Source: Acidobacteriota bacterium (GTDB lineage: Bacteria > Acidobacteriota > Blastocatellia > Chloracidobacteriales > Chloracidobacteriaceae). Taken from it: 64,000 nucleotides of DNA. Under the pieces are notes generated by a model. The model worked only from the letters and a program-made list of their open reading frames with translations, did no database searches and was not told where the DNA came from. The stretch's first letter is position 1, and each line of letters starts with the position of its first letter. The translations under genes and the position numbers were made by a program. Location: assembly GCA_016208495.1 (NCBI GenBank), contig JACQXX010000148.1, positions 1-64,000 on the forward strand, read 5' to 3'. Positions 53,363-63,970 of this stretch are shown here, piece by piece.

Positions 53363-53577
53363 CAATCATCAACATTCAAACCAACTCTTTCCCCGCAAAA
53401 GGGCGCTCCCTTCCTGACTTGCCCTGGTTTGGATATTGGCGAACGAATTCAAGCTCTCTCTCGCCAATTTTTTTCATCAAATTATGAATGACGAGTTATG
53501 AACAAGTAGTCACACCATAAACCGTGATGAGTCATTTTCTTACCTGTGAGTCACCCTCAATTTCCGTGCTCTATAGC

Positions 53578-53637
53578 GGTGTTACTCGTACCTCCACTGG
53601 GGCGGTGTCATCCCCCACAATTCACAGGTATAACACC
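53578..53637 (+). other. Possible structured RNA or regulator site
   Basis: GGTGTTA...TACC (53578-53592, 4-base bulge) pairs with GGTATAACACC (53627-53637); inside lies TGGGG...CCCCA. The resulting two-level stem lies about 175 bp upstream of the large kinase gene. No known riboswitch class is recognised. Confidence 0.3.
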
Positions 53638-53811
53638 ATTGTGGAATGCCCCTATCGCATGAGCAAGAAGCTAAGTTGTTGATAAACTTGTATTTCTCTC
53701 AGCCATTAGCCCGATACCCTCAGCCCCAAGTGGTATAACCCAGATTTTCCACCAGCAATCAGCACTGCCCACCATGTGTACCGGAATAGCAACTTGACCA
53801 GGACTCAGGCT

Positions 53812-56800
53812 ATGTCAGCAGAACCACTCATATCAAAGGGACAAGAGCGATTGGCGGCACTTGAGCAATATGGATTGCTGGGTGAAGTTCCGGCAGATGC
53901 CACCTTTGATCGAGTAACAAATCTGGCCGTTCGATTATTTGAGGTACCGCTGGCACTCATCTGCTTTGTCGGAAGCGACCGAAAACAGGTTATTGCCCGG
54001 TCGGGAACCGATATCAGCCTGGCTGAATCAGAGGCAGGTTTTTGCAGCCTGACGGTTGACTCTGATGCACCCGTTGTGATTACCGACCCAGTCCATACAG
54101 CCGTTACCCTTGGCATCCAGCTCCCGCCGAATTTTCCCTTTCCGATTGAGTTTTACGTGGGTGTACCGCTGCGGCTTCCAAATGGGCTGGCGGTTGGCAG
54201 CTTGAGCCTGGTTGACCAGCACAGCCGTGTTTTTTCAGAAACTGATCTTGCTTCACTGATTGATTTGGCCATCGTGGCTTCAGACCATCTGGCCCTCAAA
54301 ATTGTCACCCAGTCCCAGAGTCGAACCGAAGAAATCCTCAAACAGCATAGCCAGGTTCTGGTTCAACTTTCGAGCCGCGAAGCAGCCCACCGTGGCGATT
54401 TACCGACTGAACTCCGAGCCATTGCCAAAGTGGCGGCTGATACGCTGGCGGTTGACCGGTGTGGAATTTGGCTCCTCAACGACGATAAAACCCAGTTGAT
54501 CAGCCAGGATGTGTATAGCCGACACACCGGCTTGCATGGTCGGAACCCAAATCTGCTGACAGCCGATTATCCTCACTATGTCAAAGCTCTGGCCGAAGAA
54601 CGCATCATTGCCGCCAGTGATGCGGTTCGGGATTTTCGGACTCAAGAATTTGCCCCAGCTTATTTTCTCCCACATCACGTTGCATCTACTCTTGATGCCC
54701 CCATCCGATTGGGTGGACAAATTATCGGTGTTATCTGCCTCGAACATTGTGGCCACATTCGCCACTGGACCATTGAAGAGCAACAATTTGCTGGATCGCT
54801 GGCTGATCTGGCATCACTGGCCGTGGAAGCCTCTGAACGCCGCGAAGCTGAGGAAGCCCTGCGTAAAAGCGAGGAACACTATCGGAAACTCTTTGAAAAT
54901 GCCGATGACATCATCTATAGCCACGATTTGACGGGGAAGATTTTGACGGCCAACGGCGCAACCGAACGCTTAATCGGCTATACCGTGCCTGAAGTACTAA
55001 CCAAAAATATTTTTGATCTGGTGGCCCCCGAATATCAATTGCCAATTCGGAAAACGATGTCGCCAAAGCGCGTCCAGGCTGATTCGCCAGCCAACAACAC
55101 CTCACTGGTGACGTTTTTTCAGTTTGAGGTCGTCACTAAAGATGGCCGCCGAACCTGGGTTGAAGCCAATACCCAACCTATCATCGAAGGCAACCGAATT
55201 GTTGGTGTTCAAGGCATCGCCCGCGATATTTCCAAACGGCGTCAAATTGAAGAACAACTGCGCAAAAGCGATGAACGCTTTCAACTTGTGGCGCGTGCCA
55301 CCAATGATGCCGTTTGGGATTGGGACATCCCCAATGATGTACTGTGGTGGAATAATGGACTGCAGGTCCTGTTCGGCCATCAACCTGATCAAATTCAACC
55401 CCGAATTTCCTGGTGGTTTGACCAGATTCATCCAGACGACCGGGAGCGAGTTCGCACCGGGATCATGAACTGCCTCAATCAGCGGGAGAAAAACTGGTTG
55501 GATGAATACCGTTTCCACCGGGCTGACGGCTCAATCGCCCACGTCTTTGACCGGGGCTTTGTGGTCTTTGACCAGGAGGGGCACCCCTCCCGCATGATCG
55601 GTGCCATGCTTGATATCACGGCCCGAAAACAAGCCGAGGAGGCACTTCACGAAAGTGAGGCCCTCTATCGAACCCTGTTTGAAAATGCACCGATTGGTCT
55701 CGGGATTGCTGATATGGACGGCAATCTGATCGGATTTAACCGCGCCATTTTGGAGCCGGGTGGCTATATGGAAGAGGATATCCACCGCATTCAGAACGTC
55801 GGTGATCTCTACCTTGATGAAGCCCAGCGTAACACCATCCGGGATCTGTTTGAAAAACATGGATTTGTCCGGCAACAGGAGGTTCGATTCCGACGCAAAG
55901 CAGGCGGCTATTACGATGCCCTGCTGAGCCTGGTACCAGTTCGGATCAAAGGCCAGCCATGTATTCAGGCGATGGTTGAAGATATCACCGACCGCAAACG
56001 GGCCAGTGAAGCTTTAAAACAAAGTGAACTCCGCTATCGCACCATTTCCGAAGTGACCTCTGATTATGCCTATGCGGTTCGAATCGAGCCGGATGGGACA
56101 ATGGTCCGCGAATGGATTTCGGGCGCGTTTTCACACATCACGGGCTATACCGTTGAAGAACTCGACGCCGCCATCAACTGGCGCAATGTCGTGCATCCAG
56201 ATGATTTTGAAATTGGACGCGAACACCTGGTTACCATCCGCAAGGGTCAGCCTAATACCTGTGAGCTCCGAATCCGAACCAAAACTGGAACTGAACGCTG
56301 GCTCCGTGTCCAGGGCCAGCCCGTCTGGGATGAAACTCACACCCAGGTGATTCAGTTTTATGGTGCGGCCCAGGACATTACCGAGCGCCGGCTGGCCGAA
56401 CTGGCCCTCAAAGAAAGCGAAGAACGCTTCCGCGATCTATTTGAAAATGCCACCGATCTGATTTACATCCATGATTTGCAGGGGAATTTTACCTCGATTA
56501 ATGGTGCCACGGAGCGCATTACCGGCTATTCCCGCGAAGAAGGGCTGCAGATGAACATTCGTCAGATTGTGGCGCCTGAATATTTGAACCTCGCCCGGCA
56601 CATGATTGCAGCCAAGCTCAACGGCGATGCGTCCACCACCTATGAAATTGACATCATTGGCAAGGATGGACGGCGGGCATCACTGGAAGTCAGCACCCGA
56701 TTGCTGGTTGAAAATGGCCAGCCAGTTGGGGTTCAAGGCATTGCCCGCAATATTACGGAACGCAAACAGGCTGAAAAAGCCCTGCGTGAATCCGAAGAAC

Positions 56801-59571
56801 AATACAAGCTCCTGTTTGCCAGCAACCCCCATCCGACCTGGATTTATGACCTTGAAACCCTCGCCTTTGTGGTCGTCAACGATGTGGCCATTGAGCATTA
56901 TGGCTATAGCCGCGAGGAGTTTCTCTCGATGTCGGTTCTGGACATGCGGGTTCCAGAAGAAATCCCCTTATTTCAAAAACATCTCAACAACACGGCCCGG
57001 CAAAAAATTGAGCGCTCTGGAATCTGGCGACATCGGAAAAAAGACGGCAGCGTGATTGAAGTTGAAACCACATCGCACGAATTAATGTTTGGTGGCCGAG
57101 CCTGTCGGATTGTCCTGGCCAATGATGTGACCGAACGCAATCAAATGGAGTCGGCGCTCCGTGAAAGTGAAGCCAAAAATCGAGCACTGCTGGATGCCAT
57201 TCCCGATTCAATTTATCGAATCAGCCACGATGGCACCCTGCTTGACATGAAACTTCGGCGGAATTTTGAAGAACCCCTCCAGTCAATTATGGATGTGGGC
57301 GATAACATTTTTCACATCCTGCCGCCTCAAGTCAGCGAAGGTGCCCGTCAGGCAATTGAACTCGTTTTTTCCACCCGTGAAACACAGATTTATGAGTATC
57401 AGTTTTTCCTCAAAGACCAGGTACGGGACTTTGAGGCACGGTTTGCCCCGGTTGAAGGCAAAAATGAAGTGCTCACGATGGTTCGAGACATCACCATCCG
57501 CAAACGGCTGGAACGTGAGTTGATTTCCGCCCGCGAGGCTGCCCTGGAAGCCGTCCGGATCAAGTCGGAGTTCCTGGCCATGATGAGCCATGAAATTCGG
57601 ACCCCGCTCAACGGCATTCTGGGCATGACCACCCTGTTGCTCGATACCAACCTCCACGAAATTCAAAGTGATTATGCCAAGACAATCTATACCTCGGGCG
57701 AAGCCCTGTTGACCATCATCAACGATATTCTGGACTTCTCCAAAATCGAAGCCGGGAAAATCGAGCTTGAGGAAATTGATTTTGACCCACGCCGGGTAAT
57801 CGAAGATGTGGTTGAAATGCTGGCTGAACGCGCTGATGCCAAACAACTCGAACTGGCCTATCAGGTTCGGCATTCAGTACCTCCCCGGCTGTGCGGCGAC
57901 CCGAGCCGGTTGCGACAGGTCCTGACCAACCTGACGGCCAACGCCATTAAATTTACCGACACAGGTGAAGTGGTCATTCGAGTCAGCGTTGAAACTGAAA
58001 ACAAAGAGTTTGTGGACCTGTCATTTGAGGTCATTGATACCGGAATAGGGATTCCGGAGCAGGTTCAGGAACGGTTGTTTCAATCATTTACCCAGGCTGA
58101 TAGCTCAACAACACGAAAATACGGAGGCACGGGACTCGGACTTGCCATTTCCAAGCAACTGGTCGAATTGATGGGCGGGAAAATCAGCGTCACCAGCCAG
58201 CCTGAAAAGGGATCAATTTTTCGATTTACGGTTCGATTAAAACGCCCCCACGAACCACTCCCCGCTGATTTGACCCAAATTGACTTTTCCCACCTCAATA
58301 CCTTGATTGTGGATGACAATGCCACCAATCGCTCTATTTTAAGGGAGTTGATGATTTCTTGGGGAATGCACAGCGAAGAAGCGGAAGATGGTCTCCAGGC
58401 CCTGGCTAAACTCGAAGAAGCCCGTGATGAAGGCCGACGGTTTGATTTTGCGATTCTCGACCTGATGATGCCGGGGATGGATGGTTTTGATTTGGCGCAT
58501 GCCATTCGGGCCAATCCAGCTTATGAAACCATTAAACTCATTCTGTTGACATCGTTTAGTCAGCGCGGCCATGGCGAAAAAGCACGTCAGGCCGGTATTG
58601 CGACGTATCTGACAAAACCGATTCGACAATCCCAGTTGTTTAACTGCATGGCCTTGCTGGCACCACAAACCCACCAGCCGACGATACCTGACACCACGAA
58701 AACCATTACCCTCACCACGACCTCAATGCCGCCAGGCTTTAAACCGAAATTTGGCCGAATTCTGCTGGTTGAAGACACAGACGTCAATCAGCGGGTGGCT
58801 CAGTTGATGATCGAACGACTTGGGTATGAAGTTGATGTCACCTCAAATGGCTATGAAGCCCTGGAAGCACTTGAAAAAAGGTCATATGCCATGGTGTTTA
58901 TGGACTGTCATATGCCGGGGCTGGATGGATTTGCCGCAACGGTCGAGATTCGACGGCGAGAAGCACTTCAGAACCGACTCACTTTTGGCACAACTGGCGG
59001 AGCAGGACCACCACGGCTTCCAATCATTGCCATGACAGCAAATGCCCTCAAAGGGGATCGCGAACAATGTCTGGTGGTCGGAATGGATGACTATATTTCC
59101 AAACCTATAAAGATCAGTACATTAAGCGAAATTATCGAACGCTGGATCAAGGTGGCGCACACTCAGATCAATCCCCTTCCTCTGGAAGATATGCCAACTG
59201 ATCCACCACGCCCAGATCCGATTGATCCGGAAATACTGGCCGGATGGCGGGAACTTCGAATCGAAGGCGCCCCAGACCCGCTCGAAGAAATTTTCATGCT
59301 GTTTTTAAGCGGCATTGCTGAACGATTCCTGAAAATCGAACACGCGATTGCCCATCGCGATTACCAGGGGGTGCGAGAGCTGGCTCATAGTTTGAAAGGC
59401 AGCAGCAGTACATTTGGTGCCATGCGGCTTGCCGAACTGTGCACCACGCTTGAAGCCCTTGCCAAAGCAGGCGATCTGTCCCATTCAACTTCACTACTGG
59501 GACAGATTAAAGAGGAATTTGAACGCGTCGAGTGGGTCTTGAAAAATGAGTTTGGGAAAAATGGGAATTGA
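53812..59571 (+). CDS. Very large hybrid sensor histidine kinase, GAF2-PAS7-HisKA-HATPase-REC2-Hpt
   Basis: A 1,919-residue cytoplasmic phosphorelay protein. GAF domains at about 8-165 and 185-345. Seven PAS domains, starting near 360, 492, 621, 744, 875, 1000 and 1125; most are followed by the PAC-type ending DITxRK. HisKA has His1260 in [11 protein letters not shown]. HATPase motifs: [27 protein letters not shown]. Two receivers have Asp1550 ([11 protein letters not shown]) and Asp1698 ([11 protein letters not shown]). The C-terminal Hpt has His1859 in AHSLKGSS. All phosphorelay residues are present. PAS domains 1 and 5 are similar ([28 protein letters not shown]), suggesting internal duplication. 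The ATG at 53812 starts [14 protein letters not shown]; a GTG at 53776 would add 12 residues. No partner response regulator is adjacent. Confidence 0.93.
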   Translation: MSAEPLISKGQERLAALEQYGLLGEVPADATFDRVTNLAVRLFEVPLALICFVGSDRKQVIARSGTDISLAESEAGFCSLTVDSDAPVVITDPVHTAVTLGIQLPPNFPFPIEFYVGVPLRLPNGLAVGSLSLVDQHSRVFSETDLASLIDLAIVASDHLALKIVTQSQSRTEEILKQHSQVLVQLSSREAAHRGDLPTELRAIAKVAADTLAVDRCGIWLLNDDKTQLISQDVYSRHTGLHGRNPNLLTADYPHYVKALAEERIIAASDAVRDFRTQEFAPAYFLPHHVASTLDAPIRLGGQIIGVICLEHCGHIRHWTIEEQQFAGSLADLASLAVEASERREAEEALRKSEEHYRKLFENADDIIYSHDLTGKILTANGATERLIGYTVPEVLTKNIFDLVAPEYQLPIRKTMSPKRVQADSPANNTSLVTFFQFEVVTKDGRRTWVEANTQPIIEGNRIVGVQGIARDISKRRQIEEQLRKSDERFQLVARATNDAVWDWDIPNDVLWWNNGLQVLFGHQPDQIQPRISWWFDQIHPDDRERVRTGIMNCLNQREKNWLDEYRFHRADGSIAHVFDRGFVVFDQEGHPSRMIGAMLDITARKQAEEALHESEALYRTLFENAPIGLGIADMDGNLIGFNRAILEPGGYMEEDIHRIQNVGDLYLDEAQRNTIRDLFEKHGFVRQQEVRFRRKAGGYYDALLSLVPVRIKGQPCIQAMVEDITDRKRASEALKQSELRYRTISEVTSDYAYAVRIEPDGTMVREWISGAFSHITGYTVEELDAAINWRNVVHPDDFEIGREHLVTIRKGQPNTCELRIRTKTGTERWLRVQGQPVWDETHTQVIQFYGAAQDITERRLAELALKESEERFRDLFENATDLIYIHDLQGNFTSINGATERITGYSREEGLQMNIRQIVAPEYLNLARHMIAAKLNGDASTTYEIDIIGKDGRRASLEVSTRLLVENGQPVGVQGIARNITERKQAEKALRESEEQYKLLFASNPHPTWIYDLETLAFVVVNDVAIEHYGYSREEFLSMSVLDMRVPEEIPLFQKHLNNTARQKIERSGIWRHRKKDGSVIEVETTSHELMFGGRACRIVLANDVTERNQMESALRESEAKNRALLDAIPDSIYRISHDGTLLDMKLRRNFEEPLQSIMDVGDNIFHILPPQVSEGARQAIELVFSTRETQIYEYQFFLKDQVRDFEARFAPVEGKNEVLTMVRDITIRKRLERELISAREAALEAVRIKSEFLAMMSHEIRTPLNGILGMTTLLLDTNLHEIQSDYAKTIYTSGEALLTIINDILDFSKIEAGKIELEEIDFDPRRVIEDVVEMLAERADAKQLELAYQVRHSVPPRLCGDPSRLRQVLTNLTANAIKFTDTGEVVIRVSVETENKEFVDLSFEVIDTGIGIPEQVQERLFQSFTQADSSTTRKYGGTGLGLAISKQLVELMGGKISVTSQPEKGSIFRFTVRLKRPHEPLPADLTQIDFSHLNTLIVDDNATNRSILRELMISWGMHSEEAEDGLQALAKLEEARDEGRRFDFAILDLMMPGMDGFDLAHAIRANPAYETIKLILLTSFSQRGHGEKARQAGIATYLTKPIRQSQLFNCMALLAPQTHQPTIPDTTKTITLTTTSMPPGFKPKFGRILLVEDTDVNQRVAQLMIERLGYEVDVTSNGYEALEALEKRSYAMVFMDCHMPGLDGFAATVEIRRREALQNRLTFGTTGGAGPPRLPIIAMTANALKGDREQCLVVGMDDYISKPIKISTLSEIIERWIKVAHTQINPLPLEDMPTDPPRPDPIDPEILAGWRELRIEGAPDPLEEIFMLFLSGIAERFLKIEHAIAHRDYQGVRELAHSLKGSSSTFGAMRLAELCTTLEALAKAGDLSHSTSLLGQIKEEFERVEWVLKNEFGKNGN

Positions 59572-59752
59572 GCGAAGTAGCGAAGTAGCGAAGTAGCGAA
59601 GTAGCGAAGTAGCGAAGTAGCGAAGTAGCGAAGTAGCGAAGTAGCGAAGTGCTTCAGCCTTGATTCCCAGTCCTGGTCTGTCAACCTCTAAACTTGTTGT
59701 CTTGGACTATTTCGCTATTTCGCTATTTCGCTATTCACTATTTCACTCAAAG
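59571..59752. repeat. AGCGAAGT octamer array with mirrored TTTCGCTA arm
   Basis: Ten perfect tandem AGCGAAGT units (59571-59650) start in the stop codon context of the large kinase. After a ~55-bp core come three CTATTTCG units (59707-59730) and degenerate CTATTCAC/CTATTTCAC. The ten identical units suggest recent expansion. Confidence 0.92.
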
Positions 59753-59765
59753 TGGGGTACCACAA

Positions 59766-60641
59766 ATGAAAGGCATTATATTGGCGGGTGGATCAGGAAC
59801 ACGGCTTCATCCGATTACGCGTGTTGTCAGTAAGCAATTGTTGCCGGTTTATGATAAACCGATGATTTATTACCCGTTATCGGTTCTGATGCTGGCCGGG
59901 ATTCGGGAAATTCTGATTATCTCCACTCCAGATGACCTGCCCAAGTTTGTCCACCTCATGGGAGATGGCTCCCAAATCGGAGTTCAATTTACCTACGCCG
60001 TTCAACCCCGTCCCGAAGGTCTGGCCCAGGCGTTTACCATCGGAAGATCATTTATAGGCGTTGATTCGGTTTGCTTGATTTTGGGCGATAATATCTTTTT
60101 TGGTCACGGGTTATCAGAATTACTGAAGCGAGCGGCGGCGCTTGAATCCGGCGGATTGGTGTTTGGGTATCCAGTGAGCGACCCAGAACGGTATGGCGTG
60201 GTTGACTTTGATAAAGCCGGGAATGTGCTCTCCATTGAAGAAAAACCACAGCACCCGAAATCAAAATTCGCCGTCCCTGGCCTCTATTTTTTTGACAATT
60301 CGGTAGTCGAAATTGCGTCCAATTTAAAGCCTTCAGCCCGCAATGAACTGGAAATCACCGATGTGAACCGTGAATACCTGCGACGTGGGACGCTTCGGGT
60401 GGAACTCCTGGGCCGTGGATTCTCCTGGCTCGACACTGGCACCCACGAAGCGCTGCAACAGGCATCGCTCTTTGTGCAGGTCATTCAGGAACGGCAGGGA
60501 CTTCAGGTGGCCTGTATTGAAGAAATTGCCTATCGCGAAGGGTTTATTTCCGCCAACCAACTCCGGGCCCTGGCGGCACCGCTTCTGAAAAGCGGGTACG
60601 GAAAGTACCTGATGGATATTTTGAACGAAGACCTGAAATGA
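59766..60641 (+). CDS. rmlA: Glucose-1-phosphate thymidylyltransferase
   Basis: A 291-residue enzyme that makes dTDP-glucose, the first step of dTDP-L-rhamnose synthesis for surface polysaccharides. Signature [20 protein letters not shown] and [21 protein letters not shown]; later [28 protein letters not shown] and [15 protein letters not shown]. Length is standard. The other rml genes are not in the window. The ATG at 59766 follows an octamer-repeat region. The stop overlaps the next gene by four bases (ATGA). Confidence 0.95.
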   Translation: MKGIILAGGSGTRLHPITRVVSKQLLPVYDKPMIYYPLSVLMLAGIREILIISTPDDLPKFVHLMGDGSQIGVQFTYAVQPRPEGLAQAFTIGRSFIGVDSVCLILGDNIFFGHGLSELLKRAAALESGGLVFGYPVSDPERYGVVDFDKAGNVLSIEEKPQHPKSKFAVPGLYFFDNSVVEIASNLKPSARNELEITDVNREYLRRGTLRVELLGRGFSWLDTGTHEALQQASLFVQVIQERQGLQVACIEEIAYREGFISANQLRALAAPLLKSGYGKYLMDILNEDLK

Positions 60642-61141
60642 AACTGGCTTGCCTCGATGTACAATACCGTGACCTGGATGCGACTGCTGGCTGTGTCATA
60701 TTTGAAAACTGGACGGAATCGTCACCAACTCAAGAATTGACGACGATTGTCAGTCCAATTGCGGCCTACGAACCAGGGAAGTTTTATCGGCGCGAACTTC
60801 CCTGCCTTCGGGCGGTTCTGGATCTGGTCAGCGATCCGCTTGATGTGATTATTGTGGATGGATTTGTCTGGCTCGAACATGGCACCCCTGGGTTGGGCGG
60901 TCACCTGTATGCGGCACTCAAGAAAGCCGTTCCCGTGGTGGGAGTTGCCAAAACCAAATTTCTGGGCGCCACGTCGGTCACTGAAGTTTTTCGTGGTCTG
61001 AGCAAGTCTCCGCTTTATGTCAGCGCCGCCGGGATGGAACTTGATGAAGCAGCTCAATCCATTCAAAACATGCACGGGCCGTATCGAATCCCAACGCTAT
61101 TGAAACGGGTTGACCAGTTGTGCCGGAAAACAACGGGCTGA
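60638..61141 (+). CDS. Short endonuclease V-like protein
   Basis: A 167-residue protein, shorter than typical endonuclease V (~220), lacking the usual N-terminal stretch. Family residues seem present: Asp7 in LACLDVQY, Glu53 in FYRRELP, Asp74 in [12 protein letters not shown], His81 and His89, and the Lys of [10 protein letters not shown]. Endonuclease V cuts at deaminated (inosine) sites. One residue is inserted between the Asp74 and His81 positions compared with the classic VDGQG form, so activity is not certain. It overlaps rmlA by four bases and is translationally coupled. The stop TGA comes from a repeat unit. Confidence 0.8.
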   Translation: MKLACLDVQYRDLDATAGCVIFENWTESSPTQELTTIVSPIAAYEPGKFYRRELPCLRAVLDLVSDPLDVIIVDGFVWLEHGTPGLGGHLYAALKKAVPVVGVAKTKFLGATSVTEVFRGLSKSPLYVSAAGMELDEAAQSIQNMHGPYRIPTLLKRVDQLCRKTTG

Positions 61142-61258
61142 AGGCTTGGGGCTGAGGGCTTGGGGCTGAAGAAAATGGGATGAAGACTCGCAAGCTGGGG
61201 CTGAAGTCTTCAGTTCGACTTCTTCAGCCCTCAGCCCCAAGCCCTGTTTTTTTCAGCC
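61136..61258. repeat. GGGCTGAAG/CTTCAGCCC mirrored repeat, locus 4
   Basis: Left arm units GGGCTGAAGG and TTGGGGCTGAGGGC, centre AAGTCTTCAGTTCGACTTC, right arm CTTCAGCCCTCAGCCCCAAG. It fills the gap between the converging endonuclease V and phosphatase genes and supplies the TGA stop of both. Confidence 0.85.
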
Positions 61259-63970
61259 TTTGGCCTTTAAAACCACCAGCGTGATGTCATCTTCAATCAG
61301 TCGAGTGGAATTACCTGAAAATGTCCGGGTGACTTCCAAAAAAGAACGCGAGTCATCCAGGATCGCATCGCGGAGTTCTTCAGCCCGGCAGGTACCATTT
61401 TCAAGGATGGCCTGCTCCAAACGCTCATACCCAAACATGGCGCCAGTGGCATTTTGGGCTTCAATAATGCCATCACTATAAAACACGATGGCATCACCCG
61501 GTTCCAGGGTTCGGTGCAGTACCGGAAATTCGCAGTTTCGCCGGACTCCGAGTGGGTAAGCTGAACTCTCCAGCGCTTCAACAGTACCAGTAGCAGCATG
61601 ATACAGATAAGGTGGCGGATGGCCCGCGTTTGACAGTTCCAGGGTCAAAGTTCGGCTGTCAATGACACCATAGGCAAACGTCATCAGGTTTTTCCGACTC
61701 CCAGCCGAGCAAATTAAATTGTTCATGGCATACATCACGGCGCTGGGTGTGGCGTTAATGCTAATTTGATTGAGGAGCCCACCTTTCCCCAGGGCCATCA
61801 ATAAACCGGAAGACACTCCGTGACCCGTGACATCTCCGACGGCAATGGCAAATGTGGTTGGATTCAGCAAAAAGTATTCATAGTAATCACCACCCACGTC
61901 ATTGGCTGAAACTGAATATCCAGCACATTCAAACCCCGGTAGAATCGGATCAATGCTCGGCAACAGGCTTTGCTGCATTGTCCGGGCAATTTCCAGTTCA
62001 CGTTTGAGGCTTGCTTCCTCGGCCATCCGCCGAATGAGCAATGAGTTTTCCAATCGTAAGGCGGCGGCTTCAGCCATGGCCATCAACAAATCTTTATCCT
62101 CAGGGGTGTAGGGTTCTTCAGAGAGTTTCGGTCCTAAACTGATACAGCCCAACAAACCATCCTTGGTTGCCAGTGGCACCAGCAGGTTGGCGTTGATTTG
62201 AATGAGGAGATTGCGTTCCTGTTGATAGAACTCAACCACATTGGAAAAAGGATTCCCCCGATCCTGTTGAATCAATCGCTCCGTCCAGGCATCAGCCGTG
62301 TTGTAGTAAACCTCAAGCGGGCCGCCTGATTTGGCAAGTTGTTTCATCACCAGTGAGCCACCCGGCAGTAACAACTCAGTATCAATCCGGCCCTGGGTGG
62401 AAACATCAAATTGACATACATAGGCCCGCAACCGCGGATTTCCCGGTGTGTCGTGGTTAAACTTCAAAAAGTGGGGCTGCAGAAAAACCACCACTCGATT
62501 CACCAGCAAAGTGGTTCGGATCCGTTCCGCTACACACTGGATAACTTCTTCCACCTGAGTCAGTTGGCGCATCGAGCGTCCCAAATCACTCAGCACCTGT
62601 TGCGGTTGATAGGCATTGCGGAAAAATGCCCGGTCAATCATGGCCTGCAACTGTGGATTGATTTTCCACATGGCAAGCAACCCCAGGGCACCGAGAAAAT
62701 AGGAAATGCCGTGACGGACAATATCAGGTGGAGAATATTGAAAAGCCAGAAAAACGTTGCGGGCAATAATCGTGGCCGGGTACATCACCAGCAAAAACAG
62801 GATCACGACTTCGACCAGCAGGTATCCATAGGAAACAAAGGCGTGCTGCAATCCCCGCCGAAGAATCTGTTTAATTCCCAGCACCTGGTGTTTGACAATC
62901 GTGTAGGCAAACGACAATGGAAAGAGTGTAAACAACGCCAGGCAGGTGGCAACCAGCCACTGCGGGTAATCGCGAAGTTCAATCACACGATGGCGAAGAA
63001 AGCTGATGACCATTAAACCCAGCGTCGGGCCACATCCCACAATAATCCCGAGCGTCATCACCCGAAACCGGCGACGCTGATCAGCATCGAGCGTCCCCTG
63101 GGTCAATCCTGACAAAACAGCTCCAAAATAGCCAATCACGGGCAAAACCGAAATAAAACTATCAATAAACTGGTAGGTCAGGGTTCCATATTGGGCTGCG
63201 GCTTCAAACGAATAGGTATAGGTCAACAGCGACACCACCCCAATCGGCGTCACCGCCAGCAACGTGGCCAGATACAGTCTTCGCAACCACGACCAGTGCG
63301 AAGCAAACAGCGAAACACCAGGAAATTCAGAGAAAAAGGCAAAACACCAGTACCCTGAAAACCAGTACGCCACGTTGATGTAGAGCACAAAAAACGGCAG
63401 CAACCAGGTCGGCAGGGAGTGCAAGTTAAAGCTAAATAAAACCCCAATCGAAATAAAAAATAAGCCCCCAAGTTGAGCCGTTCGGTCCTCCCACCGCAAC
63501 CAGCAAATCCCCAGCCCGATGAGCGTACACAGGGTTGAAATGACCAGGGAGATGAAGTAATAGAAGAACGAATAGGAAAAGAGTTCAATCGGTGGCGGGA
63601 GCAACTCAATGGCCTGATTCAGGATCTGCCCATCTGCTTTTCGGATCGAGATTTCAAGGCTGTGAGTTCGCTGGGCACGGCGAATGAGTTTGGTAAAATG
63701 GGCGTAACTTTGGACTGGTTCCCCGCCAATTGAGAGCACCTCATCACCCTTCACAAGGCCCACCCTGGCGACGGGGCTGCCTGGTCGGACATCAATCACT
63801 TTAAATTGACGAGTTGGCAGATCATAGTCGGCGGCAAACCCGACTCGTGAATGGAAAAAGAAGGTCTCAGAGGCAAAGAAAGTCCGTCCGCCGGTATAAA
63901 ACAACGCGCAAAACGTCAAAATTACCAGCAGAAATCGAGGTGTTTTAGTGCTTGGTCGTGTCCTGGCCAT
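61253..63970 (-). CDS. PDZ-membrane-GAF-SpoIIE (PP2C-type) phosphatase
   Basis: A 905-residue RsbU-like protein. N-terminal helix, then a PDZ domain (VIDVRPGSPVARVGLVKGDE, about 60-80) probably outside the membrane, then roughly eight to ten helices (about 130-430). A GAF domain follows (about 480-640, VNRVVVFLQPHF, LLVPLATKDGLLGCISLG) and the SpoIIE phosphatase domain (about 660-900) with ANDVGGDYYEYF, AVGDVTGHGVSSGLLMA, LSNAGHPPPYL, FYSDGIIEAQN and EDDITLVVLK, giving all metal-binding Asp residues. Such enzymes control anti-anti-sigma factors or similar switches; no partner is adjacent. The ATG at 63970 is chosen; a TTG at 63979 is possible. Confidence 0.88.
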   Translation of the reverse strand: MARTRPSTKTPRFLLVILTFCALFYTGGRTFFASETFFFHSRVGFAADYDLPTRQFKVIDVRPGSPVARVGLVKGDEVLSIGGEPVQSYAHFTKLIRRAQRTHSLEISIRKADGQILNQAIELLPPPIELFSYSFFYYFISLVISTLCTLIGLGICWLRWEDRTAQLGGLFFISIGVLFSFNLHSLPTWLLPFFVLYINVAYWFSGYWCFAFFSEFPGVSLFASHWSWLRRLYLATLLAVTPIGVVSLLTYTYSFEAAAQYGTLTYQFIDSFISVLPVIGYFGAVLSGLTQGTLDADQRRRFRVMTLGIIVGCGPTLGLMVISFLRHRVIELRDYPQWLVATCLALFTLFPLSFAYTIVKHQVLGIKQILRRGLQHAFVSYGYLLVEVVILFLLVMYPATIIARNVFLAFQYSPPDIVRHGISYFLGALGLLAMWKINPQLQAMIDRAFFRNAYQPQQVLSDLGRSMRQLTQVEEVIQCVAERIRTTLLVNRVVVFLQPHFLKFNHDTPGNPRLRAYVCQFDVSTQGRIDTELLLPGGSLVMKQLAKSGGPLEVYYNTADAWTERLIQQDRGNPFSNVVEFYQQERNLLIQINANLLVPLATKDGLLGCISLGPKLSEEPYTPEDKDLLMAMAEAAALRLENSLLIRRMAEEASLKRELEIARTMQQSLLPSIDPILPGFECAGYSVSANDVGGDYYEYFLLNPTTFAIAVGDVTGHGVSSGLLMALGKGGLLNQISINATPSAVMYAMNNLICSAGSRKNLMTFAYGVIDSRTLTLELSNAGHPPPYLYHAATGTVEALESSAYPLGVRRNCEFPVLHRTLEPGDAIVFYSDGIIEAQNATGAMFGYERLEQAILENGTCRAEELRDAILDDSRSFLEVTRTFSGNSTRLIEDDITLVVLKAKG

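Larger units (their letters stand above)
53301..53811. other. 511-bp gap between serA and the large hybrid kinase
   Basis: It contains a serA hairpin and a structured segment (listed separately). The remainder is AT-rich unassigned sequence without the usual heptamer arrays; TAACACC and TATAACC motifs recur at 53631 and 53733. Confidence 0.5.
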
